From Cristatella mucedo (taxonomy: Eukaryota > Bryozoa > Phylactolaemata > Cristatellidae): a stretch of 64,000 nt of DNA. The notes under the pieces are model-generated. The model was given only the letters and a program-made list of their open reading frames with translations, did not search any database and was not told the DNA's origin. Each line of letters starts with the position of its first letter. Position 1 is the first letter of the stretch. The DNA is taken from positions 14,318,001 to 14,382,000 of the forward strand of contig WPIO01000002.1 of assembly GCA_009760855.2 (NCBI GenBank). The letters are read 5' to 3'. Shown here one piece after another: positions 11,640 to 24,020 of this stretch. The position numbers and the translations under genes are program-made.

Positions 11640-12135
11640 ATTCCGTTCTCCGATGGTGCTATACATATGAATTATTATTATGATTGTGTAAAATAATATT
11701 GATCAACTTTTTATTTATTCTTGAATTGTTAAAATATTTTATATATAGAGTGTATTATGCATTTTGTCTTATACAATCATAAAAATAATAATACATATGT
11801 AATAGCACCATCAGAGAGTTGAATCTCTTTCTAGGCATTTTACAGATGCTGTACAGAAAGCATGACCAAATTATTGACGGTAACATCCGCAAGCAGCAGG
11901 CATGGTGTAAACAGATTTAGTGCACGAGAAGGGCGAATCAAAAAGACCCACGAAATGCTGTAATAAGCAGGTGCGTCTCATGCTTCTTTTTAAATGTCGT
12001 CGGGTAAGGGGACGTTGTGACGTGCGTCAGTTGTGAGTTCCTGGTTTTGGGAGCATACCAACTAAAAGCATGGCCTCCAACAGTTTTGAGGTTCGTACTA
12101 GTAGGTATGGCCAAACGATTCGAGCCAGAACCACT
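11640..12135. mobile_element. Two LINE-A tails in inverted arrangement
   Basis: A + strand tail end (11640-11690) faces a - strand 3' fragment (11765-12135, which continues into the C-terminal SEFLVLGAYQLKAW-type region). Confidence 0.6.
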
Positions 12136-12539
12136 GGCAGTACGATTCTTCGCCTGCATCCTGTATATGTGTACACGTGCACGAAAAGAATTATTTATGT
12201 TAAAATGTGCGTTAGACATCATTCGCTTAGCGGATAGGTTGGTTTAGCCATCATACTCATTTAAAACGTTTGCTTTCATTAGAGCGAGGCTGTTGGCAGT
12301 GCGAGCTAGAGTATAGAAGATGAGAAATTCTGCCGTACTGATGATGACCAGGGCAGGATCAGAGCAGAGTAGTGCTTAGAGTCTGCATCGTATCTGCATA
12401 GTAAGCAAAGCGTTGGGCTATAAACTGGTAGCCGGTCAGGCAGCACTAGTATGAAGGGTCAACCAACAAACAACACGAGATTAAGCCATCTCATCCATCT
12501 ACAAAAACAAAAGAGGTTGTGAGTACTAAGAGCATCGGT

Positions 12540-12820
<281 letters not shown>

Positions 12821-13249
12821 ACTTCCACACTAGATGCACCTAAGAAAATTACACGTAAATGTGAAGCTTCCTTGTATTGCTTGTCGAGAAGGTAGAAAAT
12901 AAGCTAAAATTCTAGAGCCTTTCCATGTAATGAAAGAAATAGGCACGTATGCATGCATCTTTGCGAAAGCTCCATCATTGCCATCCAATATAGAGAGCGA
13001 GTCCAGGCATGAAAAGAGAGTGCCCAGTTAAGGAGGCTTACTAGTGGAGCAATATGCTCCTTCCTCAGTCCATACAGCACACATAGTATGCACAATAAGA
13101 CGGCATCAATATAAATCCTCCATTACAACAGTAGTAGGTGATAAAGGGAGAACTTAAGTATCCTTTTCCTGGAGGCGAAGGATGTCGGTGAAGCTTGAAG
13201 CAGGAGCTTCAGTATCAGTGGCGACTTTTCACCAGCCACGAGCCAACGA

Positions 13250-13430
13250 GCCGCTAAATTCGACTGATTAAATAGCCTCCCTTACATAGCGGCAAAAGAG
13301 CCACTATTTCTATAGCCCCCTCCCGCTTGCAACGATAAATAAAGGATTGCTGGCAGCAGGACTAGAATCCACAGCCTAGGTCACACAGTGCAAGTAACCT
13401 TAGCCCTCGGGCCAAGACCCAGGGCCCATC
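13250..13430 (-). mobile_element. SINE-1, diverged
   Basis: GCGGCAAAAGAGCCACTATT, CCCGCTTGCAACGATAAAT and AGGACTAGAATCCACAGCC in reverse. Confidence 0.6.
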
Positions 13431-13619
13431 GTGCGAGCGAAAATCAGAGCCTCCATGACCTCCATGACCTCCATGACCCACTGAGTCATACGCAGCATAC
13501 GAAGCTGAGAACATGTTGCCAGCCATGCCAGGAAGAGTACAGCAGGAAGTGCTTGTACACTTGCTGCTTGGACTCACATCTTACTAGGATTGGGGAGAAC
13601 AGTAACAATAACATGTGAT

Positions 13620-14540
13620 TTTTTTTATGGCCCTCTGAGAGAAGTAAATCTCTTTCTAGGCCCTTTGCATACGCTGGAAAGGAAGCATGTCAATTGGATA
13701 GTGATAGCGTGCACAGTACTAGTAGGTGTAAGCATGCAAAGGAAACATTTTTACAAAATGGCTCCCACTGCTATGGCTTTTTAGCTGCGTTTTAAACGTT
13801 ACGAGTCATGAGATATCGTGAGATATCCTAGCATCAGCCGGGAGTAAGTTTTAAGCTCTGAGAGCATTTGAACTGAAGGCACGGTCTCAAAAGTCACGAG
13901 GTTGGTTAGAGGCACAGCTAAAAGACTAAGATGAACTGAGCGGGTGGAATGATGCCTAGCCTGATTGAGGAGTATTTTTGGTCATTGGGCTGGAGCAAGA
14001 GAACGGAGCGACTTGAAAGTGAGTGACTAAACCCACATGGCTTGCCCATAATTAGCAACATGGTTTTATCGTCATTAAATTTGAGGACGTTTGCTGCCGT
14101 CCAAGTGCATATTTCAGCGATACATGCAACAGAGAAAGTTGAGAGAGTTTGAAGTGCTGGAAGGCAGGGGGATATAAATCAAAGCACGGGTATATTTATT
14201 TGTACAACATCTGCATAGAAATAAAATCTTACATTTCTTTCGCTTCTAAATCTGCAAAAGAGAGAGAGAGAGGGTGTGTCCAAATTGCAATAAGAAGTGA
14301 ACCAATCATAGGCCCCTAAGGATAACCCATGCTTTAAGGGTTCACAGATAACCGTTGTCTTTGACATCAGCCCTGCGAAACTCCACTAGGATGAGACCTA
14401 AGACACTGCAAAGCATTACTGGTGATTTCCCGGCGAGATAGTTGCCGCTCAAGGACTTGGGAATCAACTGTGTCGAACGCATCTGATCTAGCAGAACTAG
14501 CAGCAACACTCAGCTGACCCGTGTAAGTCAGCATCCTTGA
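13620..14540 (-). mobile_element. LINE-A copy with RT remnants
   Basis: The minus strand gives DAFDTVDSQVLERQL (RT motif A, 14480 region) and LKFNDDKTMLLIMGKPCG (14070 region), ending in the standard tail near 13625. Confidence 0.72.
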
Positions 14541-15473
14541 AAGGGTCGTCATTAGGCGTGCACATACACTCGCCGGAAATCCGGAAATACCAGAGAGCTG
14601 AGCGCCGCCCAGAGCTCGGTGCTCTCCGCCACCAATATTCAAGACAGTCTCGTCGCTGATGTAAGAAGCTGCTTTGTTTAGTCATTCGTTTAGACTACGC
14701 CGTAGATCCAAGATCCAGGATCTCTCTCTCTCTCTATTTTTATATCCGCCTTTTTCACGGGACAGCGCCAACAGTTGGCTGACAGTTGGCCTGCAGTCGA
14801 GAATGCTAATAGCCCTTAAATGCAGCACTAATTGACCTCTGGACTTTCCGTTCTAGAGAGATGGATGCAGGTTCTCCGATCGAGATCTATGCGGCTAGGC
14901 AGCGAAGATAGTACTTCCCCATCTTGCCCTTCTATCCCAGCTGTACTATAAATGTGGAACGGGAAAATGAAACTGCGCTGCAATAAGCTAGACGTTTTAC
15001 TCGCCAGCGGGCTTACTTACATGTTTTATTCATCCGCTGATTTATCCAGTTTTCCGTCAGTGCCGCTGACTCTGTTCTCAGACTCCGCGCACATTGCACA
15101 CAGTGCTCGTCCCTGCTCATCGGTCGTGCCTAATTACAACGACCGCAACTAAGCTACGACGAAACCAAAGCTGCTTTTCATTACTATCTACATTTTTTTT
15201 ATGTGATACGGCCTCATCAGTAGAATTGATTTCCGAGACAAAACCTCGTATCCCCTCTCGAGATAGCAACTGTTCGTCAAATACTTCACAGCTCTCATCC
15301 AAGACAGCCAAATTGTTTGGGCACGGACGATAGCTTTTTCGGGTTAGGCGTGCCTTTAAATTTCATGGTATCCACGAATTTCCGTCGGCACCTATTGGCA
15401 TACGTAAAAGCACTTACTTACGAGACACGCGAACGTGCTAAACTCTGTCATTTGAGATGCAATATCTCCAATA
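14541..15473. other. Unassigned
   Basis: Short frames only. The stretch just 5' of the 288-bp element shows TTACGAGACACGCG-type words resembling its ends, perhaps from an older related insertion. Confidence 0.35.
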
Positions 15474-15761
15474 CAGTCAGCCTACGACTTATGAATATTT
15501 GACTTGCGAAAATTTGGCGATACGAACTCGGCCTCGGTCGCCCACAAAATTGAAAATCAAAATGTATCAAAGGAAACTTTCATCAACATCGGCGCTCTAT
15601 TTCTAGATTTGACAACGACGTAAACATTAAGGAGGAAGCAATGTCTGACAGCTATGAATGTATCATAGTAGAACGTATTATGTAGCATTCTTGGCTTACG
15701 AAAAATTGACTTACGACAGGTTTTCCGGTTCCTAACTATTTTAGAAGTCGGGGGCTGACTG
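15474..15761. mobile_element. Non-autonomous pogo/Tigger-like DNA element (288 bp)
   Basis: The ends are inverted: left CAGTCAGCCTACGACTT, right (reverse complement) CAGTCAGCCCCCGACTT, 15 of 17 identical. A TA flanks each side, as in Tc1/mariner-superfamily insertions. Both ends continue into a TTGAC/TTACG-rich subterminal stretch. No transposase frame is present. Confidence 0.7.
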
Positions 15762-15944
15762 TACATGCGAACCAAGCCCAAAACATGAATTGAGCGTGAC
15801 ATGAGACCACTTGCAGCACCGTAAAAGCTATTCAATGCAGCTCGCTTCATCTGTCACAAACTCGAGCGTGATGCTAAAGTCAATGTCAAGCTAATTGATT
15901 TTCTTCATCAATGCTTGGAAGGCTTAACTGTGTAAAGAGCCTAG

Positions 15945-16110
15945 CTGCTTTAGCAGCCTCACTTATTTTAGCTTCAGGAGAGCCTTAAAAGGCATCGTCG
16001 CCGCTTGTAGTGGATAATGAAAGATTGCCCGTAGCTGGACTCAGACTCACCACCTGACGGCTCCGATGTGCGAGCGCCTTAACCGCAGCGCCAAGACCGT
16101 ACTAAGAACA
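15945..16110 (-). mobile_element. SINE-1, diverged
   Basis: GCTTTAGCAGCCTCACTTAT, CGCCGCTTGTAGTGGATAAT, GGACTCAGACTCACCACC. Confidence 0.6.
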
Positions 16111-16139
16111 GTTTTGTTTGGCACAATCGAGAAACTCAG

Positions 16140-16245
16140 CTAAAGTCGCAAGTCATGCTTCCTTTTCAGCATGCGTAAACTGGCTAGAAAGTGATTAGGT
16201 TCTCTGATGGCGCTGTGCAAATTTAGTATTACTATTATTATTATA
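16140..16245 (+). mobile_element. LINE-A tail fragment
   Basis: CTAGAAAGTGATTAGGTTCT, GCGCTGTGCAAATTTAG and (TTA)n. Confidence 0.6.
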
Positions 16246-18492
16246 AGCTGGCCTCCCACAGCTTTCTGTGGAAAACTGCTTCTCGCTGTCGACCTTGAGG
16301 GATGATAACAGTAGTTCACGAAAAGCTCTTAAATGCGAAGGCGCTGCGGGCAGGGTATTACCTCGTCGGTAGACTTACAAATAGAGCGGCCCAATGTTGA
16401 AGCTTTCTCAAGAGCAACGTCTGCTTGAAGCAAACAATTGCGTAGATCGAGAGGCAACTGAACGAGAATCACGAACGCAGAGGATTTGGAAGTCACAAGC
16501 TGTTTTAGTGTCGAGTGCACAAGAAGAACAGTATCTTCAGAAAGAGTCACGCTGAGCTGAGCCCGCATTTGTAAGAGTTAACTCTATGGTAACGCTGGGG
16601 TAACGACAGCAGAAGAAAGGAGCTCACTCAACGGTCAACGTTTTTCGAAAGAGTTAACACAATGATTTTTTTTAGTGGCATATGGGATTTGTGCTACTGA
16701 CATACTGCACGTCATTCTTTGTCTCTTTTTTGTACGCGGTGATTCTTCGAAGTCAAGTGCTCCGGAGCAAAGTAGTGGACGGGTTTGGTACAAAGAATAA
16801 TCGCAGAATTTTAGGCGGCGATCCATTCATTGAAGCCGAAGGTCTTCGGGAGCTCGAGGCGGATCGAGCGAGCGCTTTCGCAGCGACCAAGCGACGAGCT
16901 AGCGATCACTAGATCGTCGTGAAGATGATGCTGAAAAAGGATGAGCCGGGCTAGACGTAGCCAATTGCTGCCGCCTACATAGAGACAGTATATACGGTTC
17001 ATAGCTAAACCGAAAAAACCTGTTCCAACAGAGTACGGTAGGACCTATTCGTATGCATGCTCCCGGTATAGATAAATATTCTTAGACGAGCAAAGTTTCG
17101 CTGGATTCGATTCATAATCTATTCTGCTGCATACATGCACATTTTTTTTAATTACTACACACACACACACACACACGCACACACACACACACGCACACGC
17201 ACGCACACACACAGATTTTGGCCAGCTCGCGGTGGAAACCTGAGATGCAAGCAACCGCGTCAGCCTTGGGTGCAAAAATCCTCACTCCTAACTCATAGTT
17301 CGAGTGTATGCCGGCTCCTCTGATGAGACTGTGATGTGGCATGGACACAGGCCGGTTCACAGTTGCGGTCCTCGGTGAATCATTGGGGTCAACCAGGGGA
17401 CAGGAGCAGTCGAGGAGAGAGAGTCGAGTGGGAGAAGGGGGCAAAGGGAGCCGTGCGCCCTTCGGCTCCGTGCGTTGTGCAATAAACTGTTGGCGTTGTT
17501 CATCGGCTGGCTCTCTGATGTGCGAACCAAACTACACTACTTGGAGATAGAACGTTTTGTATTATCCGTCTATGCGATTTGAACAGTCAGCGGGCTACCA
17601 TGAAGCATAATAGACCACGACTCCACCATCTTGCTTGCTCCGTCCGGCTTCGAGCACTATTCTATTCCTTGGAGAGTAGATTCTGTTCAATTTGAAGCAG
17701 CAAATTTTGTGACCGCATGCATTCATTAAAATCTTTTTATAGGACACATGACCTGAAAATCTAAAACCAATTATTACTCTAGCAACGTTCCCCGTAGGGC
17801 CGTTGTGAGACGCACTTTCCCAGCTGTAAGGGGAGAGCTATGCTACTTCGAGTCATTTCGATTTTTCAATCCGACTTTTGAAACCAGCCCACTTCGCGCA
17901 TAGTGTTCAATTGCAGGCCTGCTACTCTGAGACACCCTCGGGAATCGGAAGCGGGATGCTGGGAGACCGGAAGTCTCGCGAGCCGCTGCCGCCTCCGCAG
18001 CGTACTTTGAAGGACTTCAGGCGGCTGCGCTTTAAGAGCAGGCGGCAATGCGGCAGAGAATGCAGCAAGCTTGCGTTCGAGCCAGTAGGCTCTAGAGCCG
18101 CGCCCCCCGTCTCCCTCGTGATGAGCTGGCCCGACGCAATGCTCTCTCGGCACATATCAGGGCCCGGTCCGGCACGTTACGTTACGTTCAGTCCTCCGCT
18201 AAAATATTCATCGCTTAGCCAAAGTGCTCGAGTCAGCACCTTGCTTCGGCACCCATCTAATCAGGAGAAAACTGCTTATGCAATGATGCAAATTTCTTCG
18301 CAAACTTGTCGGGTCTCTGCGACCCTGATCGCAAATTTCAGTTCCGATGTTGACAATACTGTAGTGCCCCGCACCAAATGGGCAGCCTCCGTGGCTCTTC
18401 TGCCGGTATATGCGAGTTGAATGATGCTTTCGAATCAGCCGAACTTTAACTGGGCGTCGCTGTACGCACGTCTGAGAATTCAGCAACATCGT

Positions 18493-18493
<1 letters not shown>
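16246..18493. other. Unassigned, with (AC)n
   Basis: The 180-codon open frame at 17878-18420 overlaps open frames on the other strand and shows no domain, so I do not call it a gene. Confidence 0.35.
17156..17213. repeat. (AC)n microsatellite
   Basis: AC repeat with GC interruptions. Confidence 0.95.

Positions 18494-18573
<80 letters not shown>
18494..18573. repeat. (CT)n microsatellite, 80 bp
   Basis: Perfect CT array just 5' of the longest LINE-A remnant. Confidence 0.97.
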
Positions 18574-18579
<6 letters not shown>

Positions 18580-18599
18580 GTACACTATAGGTCAGGAAA

Positions 18600-20235
18600 G
18601 ATTATTTTAAAGCTGCAGTCACGCCCCTGCTCAAGAAAGTGACACTAGACCAAGGAGAACTTAAGAGCAACTACCGCTCAGTTTCCCTTCTACCATTTCT
18701 ATCAAAGACACTGGGACGAGTCATTTCAGATCAGCTGAACTCATATATTGAAAATTCAAACCTTGCTAGTAAGTTCTAGTCTGCTTTTAGAGCTAATCAC
18801 TCCAGAGAGTCGGCATTGTTTCGGGTGTACAATGACCTAATTAGGAATGCAGACGTGTATAAAGTTTCGCTGCTTGTTTTACTCGATATTTCGGTAGCTT
18901 TTTAAACTATCGATCACAAGTCCTTCTTGAGCGCCTCTAGTCTCGCCTGGGCATCACTGGTACTGCTCTTCAATGGTTCAGGTCCTATCTCAGTGGGAGA
19001 GTCCAGAGTATTGATGTGAATGGACAAAGATTATCCAAGTTACCTCTAAAATAGGTTGTACCTCAGGGCTCCGTGCTTTGTCCGGTTCTTTTCCCGGTGT
19101 ATACTCTCCCTCTTGCCGATGTGATTGATAGGCACAATCTAGGCTTTCACTTCTATGCGGATGACACTCAGTTGTACCTTTGCTTTTATTCCTCCCAGCC
19201 CTCGAGCACGTCGAATTCTCTTAACTCCATTGCTGCATGCATGTGTTGATGACATCCACACATGGATGGCAGCATGTTTTCTTAACTTGAATGATGAGAA
19301 AACTAACTTACTAGTTATGGGCAAAGCAAGTACGATTCAGAAATTGCAAAGGCTAACGCTCAAAATCGGCTCTGCCAGCTTATCTCCCGTTGAATCTGCA
19401 CGAAATCTAGGTGAAACGTTCCACGGTGACCTTTCGTTATGCGACCAAATCAGCTCCACAATCAAGTCTGCCTACTTTTAGCTACCTACTTTCAGCTATA
19501 ACGTTGCCAAAATTATGGCTTGTTTAGATAGGGATACCACATCTAAGCTGGTCCCTGAATTTGTGGCATCCCGTCTTGACTTCTGTAACTCACTGCTTGC
19601 TGGTCTACCGGCAAGTGCAATCAGGCGTTTACAGCTGGTGAAAAACTCTGCAGCTTGGCTTGTCTGTCGTGAGCGTCACAGCTGCCACTTCACATCACTT
19701 CTCGCGAATCTGCACCGGCTCCAAGTCAAGTAGCGTATCGATTTTAAGGTTCTGTCACTCACGTTTAGGTCCCTTCATTTTTTGTCTCCAGCCTACCTTA
19801 CAGATCTACTACCCCGCCGGGTGAGCACAGTACCATTCGCTTTTCGGGATTTAATTGCTTACCTATACCTCGTACGAACCTCAAATCGTACCTTCAGTTC
19901 ATACGCTCCCAAGGCCTTGAAATTACCCCGACTGAGGTCGCGACATCCACTCACTTGAAGATATTAAAAAAAATATTAAAACACAGCTGTTTACGACAGC
20001 ATTTATTGGGTCCTCGTGATTCTTCCTAATTTTTCTTAAACGTGCTGACACTGTCTCGGCTGCTACTAACCCTATCTGCATGTTTACCCAGTGCATGCCA
20101 CGTCTAACAATGTTATTCTTGATGAAATTGCGAATATTACCACTAATCATTTGGTCATGCTTTCTTTACAACATCGGTAAAGTGCCTAGAAAGAGATTTG
20201 GTTCTGAGAGTTCTATACAAATGTATTATTCTTAT
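18600..20235 (+). mobile_element. LINE-A, longest copy, decayed reverse transcriptase
   Basis: This is the 3' part of a CR1/L2-like non-LTR retrotransposon. Broken frames read YRSVSLLPFLSKTLGRVI (RT palm start), LVLLDISVAF-x-[16 protein letters not shown] (FYADD catalytic box at 19151-19165), WMAACFLNLNDEKTNLLVMG, then SRLDFCNSLLAGLP and LQLVKNSAAWLVC. Several stops make it dead. The 3' UTR ends in GTGCCTAGAAAGAGATT, TTCTATACAAATG and an ATT-rich tail. Other LINE-A entries refer to this copy. Confidence 0.85.
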
Positions 20236-20499
20236 TGATATCTGCATTGGTTTTCATTCATAAATAGTGAAAGGGCTAGAACTAAAAGCCCTTGCAGAAA
20301 TTGTCACAAGAAATTGCATCGCACAATAGATCACCTGTTGGAAAGCATGGTATAATGCAGTGTGGTGGCTTTGCTGTCGATGTTAACAAGCATGGTTACG
20401 TAATACAATATGACTTACCTCTAATGGCTCAGCGGCTCTGTGGAGGACGGCTGAATACTCAGCTCGACTAATCTGAGCACCTGACTTTTAATAATAATA

Positions 20500-20720
20500 A
20501 CAATAATAATAATCTATTTGATACGGCGTCTTAAGAGAACTCAATCTCTTTCTAGGCACTTTAAATTTGCTGCAAAGAAAGCACGATCGACTGTTTTATT
20601 AGCATGCTTAATAACAACAAGAAGAACACGGTTAGAGGTGACATGCACAAGGTCAGCATGCATAAGCACATAAAGGACGAATCACATAGAATCACTAAAT
20701 GCTGTGATAAATAGATACCT
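20500..20720 (-). mobile_element. LINE-A 3' fragment
   Basis: GAACTCAATCTCTTTCTAGG then GCACTTTAAATTTGCTGC in reverse. It lies about 265 bp 3' of the longest copy in the opposite orientation. Confidence 0.65.
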
Positions 20721-21219
20721 TACCACTGGGCCATTTATCTTATGAGGAGGAGTGCATCAATCCGGCTGCTAGATCCAGCCGTCGGGGAGTTGAGCATGAA
20801 GCTTCAATTCCAGAAAAAATTAGTGCTCACAGGCCTAGTGAATCAGGCCAGTGGGCCATGCCATCCCCCACCGAGTACAGCGGTTAGGAAACAATTCATC
20901 CGGAAGCAACAGCCGAGTACGAATCGCTTACATGCTCTGAGTCTGCATAGTGGCTGTTTAGCGTCAAACATGAATTCTGAATTTAATACAACAATACAAT
21001 GCACATACGTCTTCGTCACGCCTGTCTAGTTTAAGCATAAAAGTCAATAGGGCCAGTTGATCCTGCTTCCGAATGCAACGACGATGCTGCAGATCGGCTA
21101 CTATCAATATCGCCTTCTAGGTAAAAACTTGCCAAGTGCAGCTACGGTATCTCGATACTTGCACTGGGAGTGCTACTGCTGCTCAGTGGTGAGTTGCATT
21201 CTCCACGTGATAAACAATA

Positions 21220-21395
21220 ATAATCCTAGCTGCTTAAACAGCCTCCTTTTGTATAGCGACAGAAGAGCCTTGATGGCTATCACCACCCTTTGTAGTGGCG
21301 ATAAAGGATCGCCCACTGCATGAATCGAACCCACGACCTCAGGAACAAGGTCATGAAAGCAACCACCTTACCTAGTGTGCCATCACAGCTCTATA
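21220..21395 (-). mobile_element. SINE-1 with both promoter boxes readable
   Basis: In reverse complement: TGATGGCACACTAGGTAAGG (A box region) and GTGGGTTCGATTCATGCAGT (B box). Tail near 21220. Confidence 0.75.
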
Positions 21396-21449
21396 AGTGG
21401 GTGTGGTCATGGCATGTCCAGTGACATGAATGTGCTGCCTCTGCATATC

Positions 21450-21838
21450 TATCTGTCTCTGTCTGTCTGCCTTTGTCTCAGTTTTTGTCTGTCTGTCTTT
21501 GTCTGTCTGTCTATGTCTGTTTGTTTCTTGTCTGTCTGTCTTTCTGTCTATCTCTGTCTTTGTCTGTATTTGTCTGTCTGTCTCTGTCCGTCTCTGTCCG
21601 TCTCTGTCCGTCTCAGTCCGTCTCTGTCCGTCTCAGTCCGTCTCTGTCCGTCTCAGTCCGTCTCTGTCCGTCTCAGTCCGTCTCTGTCCGTCTCTTTCCG
21701 TCTCTGTCCGTCTGTCTCCGTCTGTCTCCGTCTGTCTCCGTCTGTCTCCGTCTGTCTCTGTCTGCCTCTGTCTGTCTATGTCTCTGTCTATGTCTCTGTC
21801 TGTCTCCGTCTGTCTTCATCTGTCTCTGTCTCTGTCGC
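21450..21838. repeat. TCTG/GTCCGTCTC minisatellite
   Basis: TCTG-rich flanks surround a central 10-bp repeat GTCCGTCTCT that alternates with a version ending in A, giving a 20-bp period. All long frames across it are repeat artefacts. Confidence 0.95.
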
Positions 21839-22429
21839 ATGCGTGAGCTATGCAATACCATGCTCCAAAATGAGCGATCTGATAACGATGCTGCTACGAT
21901 AACACCAAAAAATGAAGGCGATTTCGCTCAGTTCTTTCTGTGGGGGACATTTTCTTATCGCCAATGATCTGGCCCTCTTTGCCTTCATCCAGGCTACAAA
22001 GTTGACACCGACTATTTGATGCCGGCTGCTCTTTGCGTCTTCTGCTACCGAAGCGCATCAACGGCAGTGCATAGGCAGAGGAGCGGCAGGCTGGATCTAG
22101 ACACTTGCGAGCATCGCACTTGCGTCCACTTGTGACCACAGCAGAGCCGCAACGGTCACCGGCAGTCGAACACAGGAGGCGTCAGGTACAGCTGGTGATC
22201 AACCAGGACACCTTGGGGTGCGCTTATCGCTAGGTGGCCAGCAAAGGAGGCCGAGTGCAAACGTGAGCAGCCGCGGCCAATGGTGCCCGGAGCCAGGACA
22301 AAAAGAACGCCCGGCTGCCCGGCTGCCCAGCCACCCTAGCACAGAGTGCTGCCGCACGGCCGGCGCAGGCCTGCCCAATCGGAGGCGAGCCAGTCCACGC
22401 GCTCAGGCATGACTGCTCACTTTTGCCGC

Positions 22430-22790
22430 CAACGAAGCGAGTACTTGCTTTAATGCTGCCGGTACTCGGCGGTATTTTTTGTATACACCGTCGGAATCTG
22501 CTGCTTGCCTTTGCACACATACGATATTGGATGTCGGCAAATTTACTTAAACTTAACGACGATATAAACGGAACTGCTTCTCATGGGACACCCCAAACGT
22601 GTAATTGGACTAGAAGACTCGGCTCTTCTAACAGGTGATGCTGCTGTGTGACCATCGCCGTGTGCTCTGAATTAAGGTGTCATCTTCGACAGCTGCCTAA
22701 AATTTGAAAGCTTCGTTAAGAAGACTGTTTTTACAGGTAGCCATCCCGTGCGGTCCTTATCTAAGATAAGGAATTTTCTTCCACGGTGAC
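22430..22790 (+). mobile_element. LINE-B internal RT fragment
   Basis: YWMSANLLKLNDDINGT, a DSALLTGDAAV-like stretch in a shifted frame, then SHPVRSLSKIRNFLPR. It covers codons just 5' of those in the best copy. Confidence 0.7.
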
Positions 22791-22913
22791 TTCGGTGAGC
22801 CTTGACAGCTATGAGCAATATATTTTCATAGAGGCGCGTCACAACACCAACAAGTCAGATGCAAGTTACTATATTTTCGCGAGCAATCGCTCACAGAAAA
22901 GGACGGTTCAGAC

Positions 22914-23098
22914 AGATGCCGTTTATTACGGAACGGGGAGCCGGGCCTTAGCGGAGCCGTCCGCAATAGCTCGGGAGCGTCTACAAAAGTGGGTCCGCTG
23001 TTCACCTCTTGAAGGATTCGGAGAAGTACATTGTCGAGGTACAGCCGACCTAGAAAATGTACTTTCTTGGCAGCAAGCAACCGCTAAGAAGGAATTAC
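22914..23098 (+). CDS. Weak candidate coding exon, function unknown
   Basis: The frame containing DAVYYGTGSRALAEP, ARERLQKWVRCSPLEGFGEV and LENVLSWQQATAKKEL stays open for 111 codons (22786-23121). It has a possible acceptor GGTTCAGACAG before 22914 and a consensus donor C|GTAAGT at 23099. No family was recognised. It sits just 3' of a LINE-B fragment, so it may be transposon debris. Confidence 0.22.
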
Positions 23099-23304
23099 GT
23101 AAGTACGACCGCATTCAATAGCACAGTAAAAGTAGAGCTACCATAGCGCCGAGTAGCTTTCTAGCTTCAACTTACTTCAGCGATCTTATAAGAGAAGTAA
23201 TAAGCTCGCTGCTGCATGACTGGTGACTTCACGGTGTTGACCCCTTCGCTAGGGAGGTCAGGGATTGGCTCCCTCATTGGCTCATGTCAAGGCACGCGTC
23301 TGAT

Positions 23305-23385
23305 TATTCGTGAATTGCAGCTTGTAAAGTAAGGGATCGAGATTTAGTTCTCTTAGGACGCTACGCCAACAAAATATCATCGTTA
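23305..23385 (+). mobile_element. SINE-2 or LINE-A tail fragment
   Basis: AGGGATCGAGATTTAGTTCT, CTTAGGACGCTACGCC. Too short to assign to one family. Confidence 0.45.
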
Positions 23386-24020
23386 CTATTAGCTTTGGAG
23401 CTGGTGCTGTGAAGCTCTTGAACAGCTGGTCACAAGTGACCTTGAACTAAGGTAATTTCAAAGTCTTAAAGTGTGTTACGCTGCAATATCTGTAGGGAAA
23501 GAAAATCTTCTCATCTTTTAGACACAAGTGCGCCAAGTTCGAAAGTACGTTCAGAACAGAGTATTTATTGGCGAAACATTCAGCTTGCATGGCAAAGCCA
23601 TGGTATCAGTGCTTTAAAGTTACGTTACAGTAGTATGTTACTGCCATTAGTAAGCCGCTTACCGAATGCTAATCGCAGTATGCAGCTATGCACGGTGAAC
23701 CGCCGAGAACGTGCTGTGAACCGCCGAGAGTGTAATTAGTCCCGCTAGCTGTTAGTGTAACTTTTGACGGCAGCCATCTGCTTCGGCACAAAATCAAGCG
23801 ACCAGCCCGCGGGTCAGCCTTCTTCAGGACGCTATTTCGTGTCTTACAAAGGGCTTCGCGTAGACTACACGACGAACACCTCCATTCGTGACGCGTGTGC
23901 TCACGTCATGCGTGCGCGCACGCACGCGTCGCTAGACGGCTCCTGTGCCTGAAGCCGGCCATGTTTGTCCGCCTTCGGAAAGAAGAGCCGCGGCCTCAGC
24001 TCTCTTCACCGACGGCATCT

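Noticed and set aside
17878-18420. 180-codon + strand open frame, among the longest in the window
   Set aside because: No domain or splice context, overlapping open frames on the opposite strand, and low-complexity basic composition.
21375-21967. Ser/Val/Cys-rich frames of 138-175 codons
   Set aside because: Open only because the TCTG minisatellite lacks stops in three frames.
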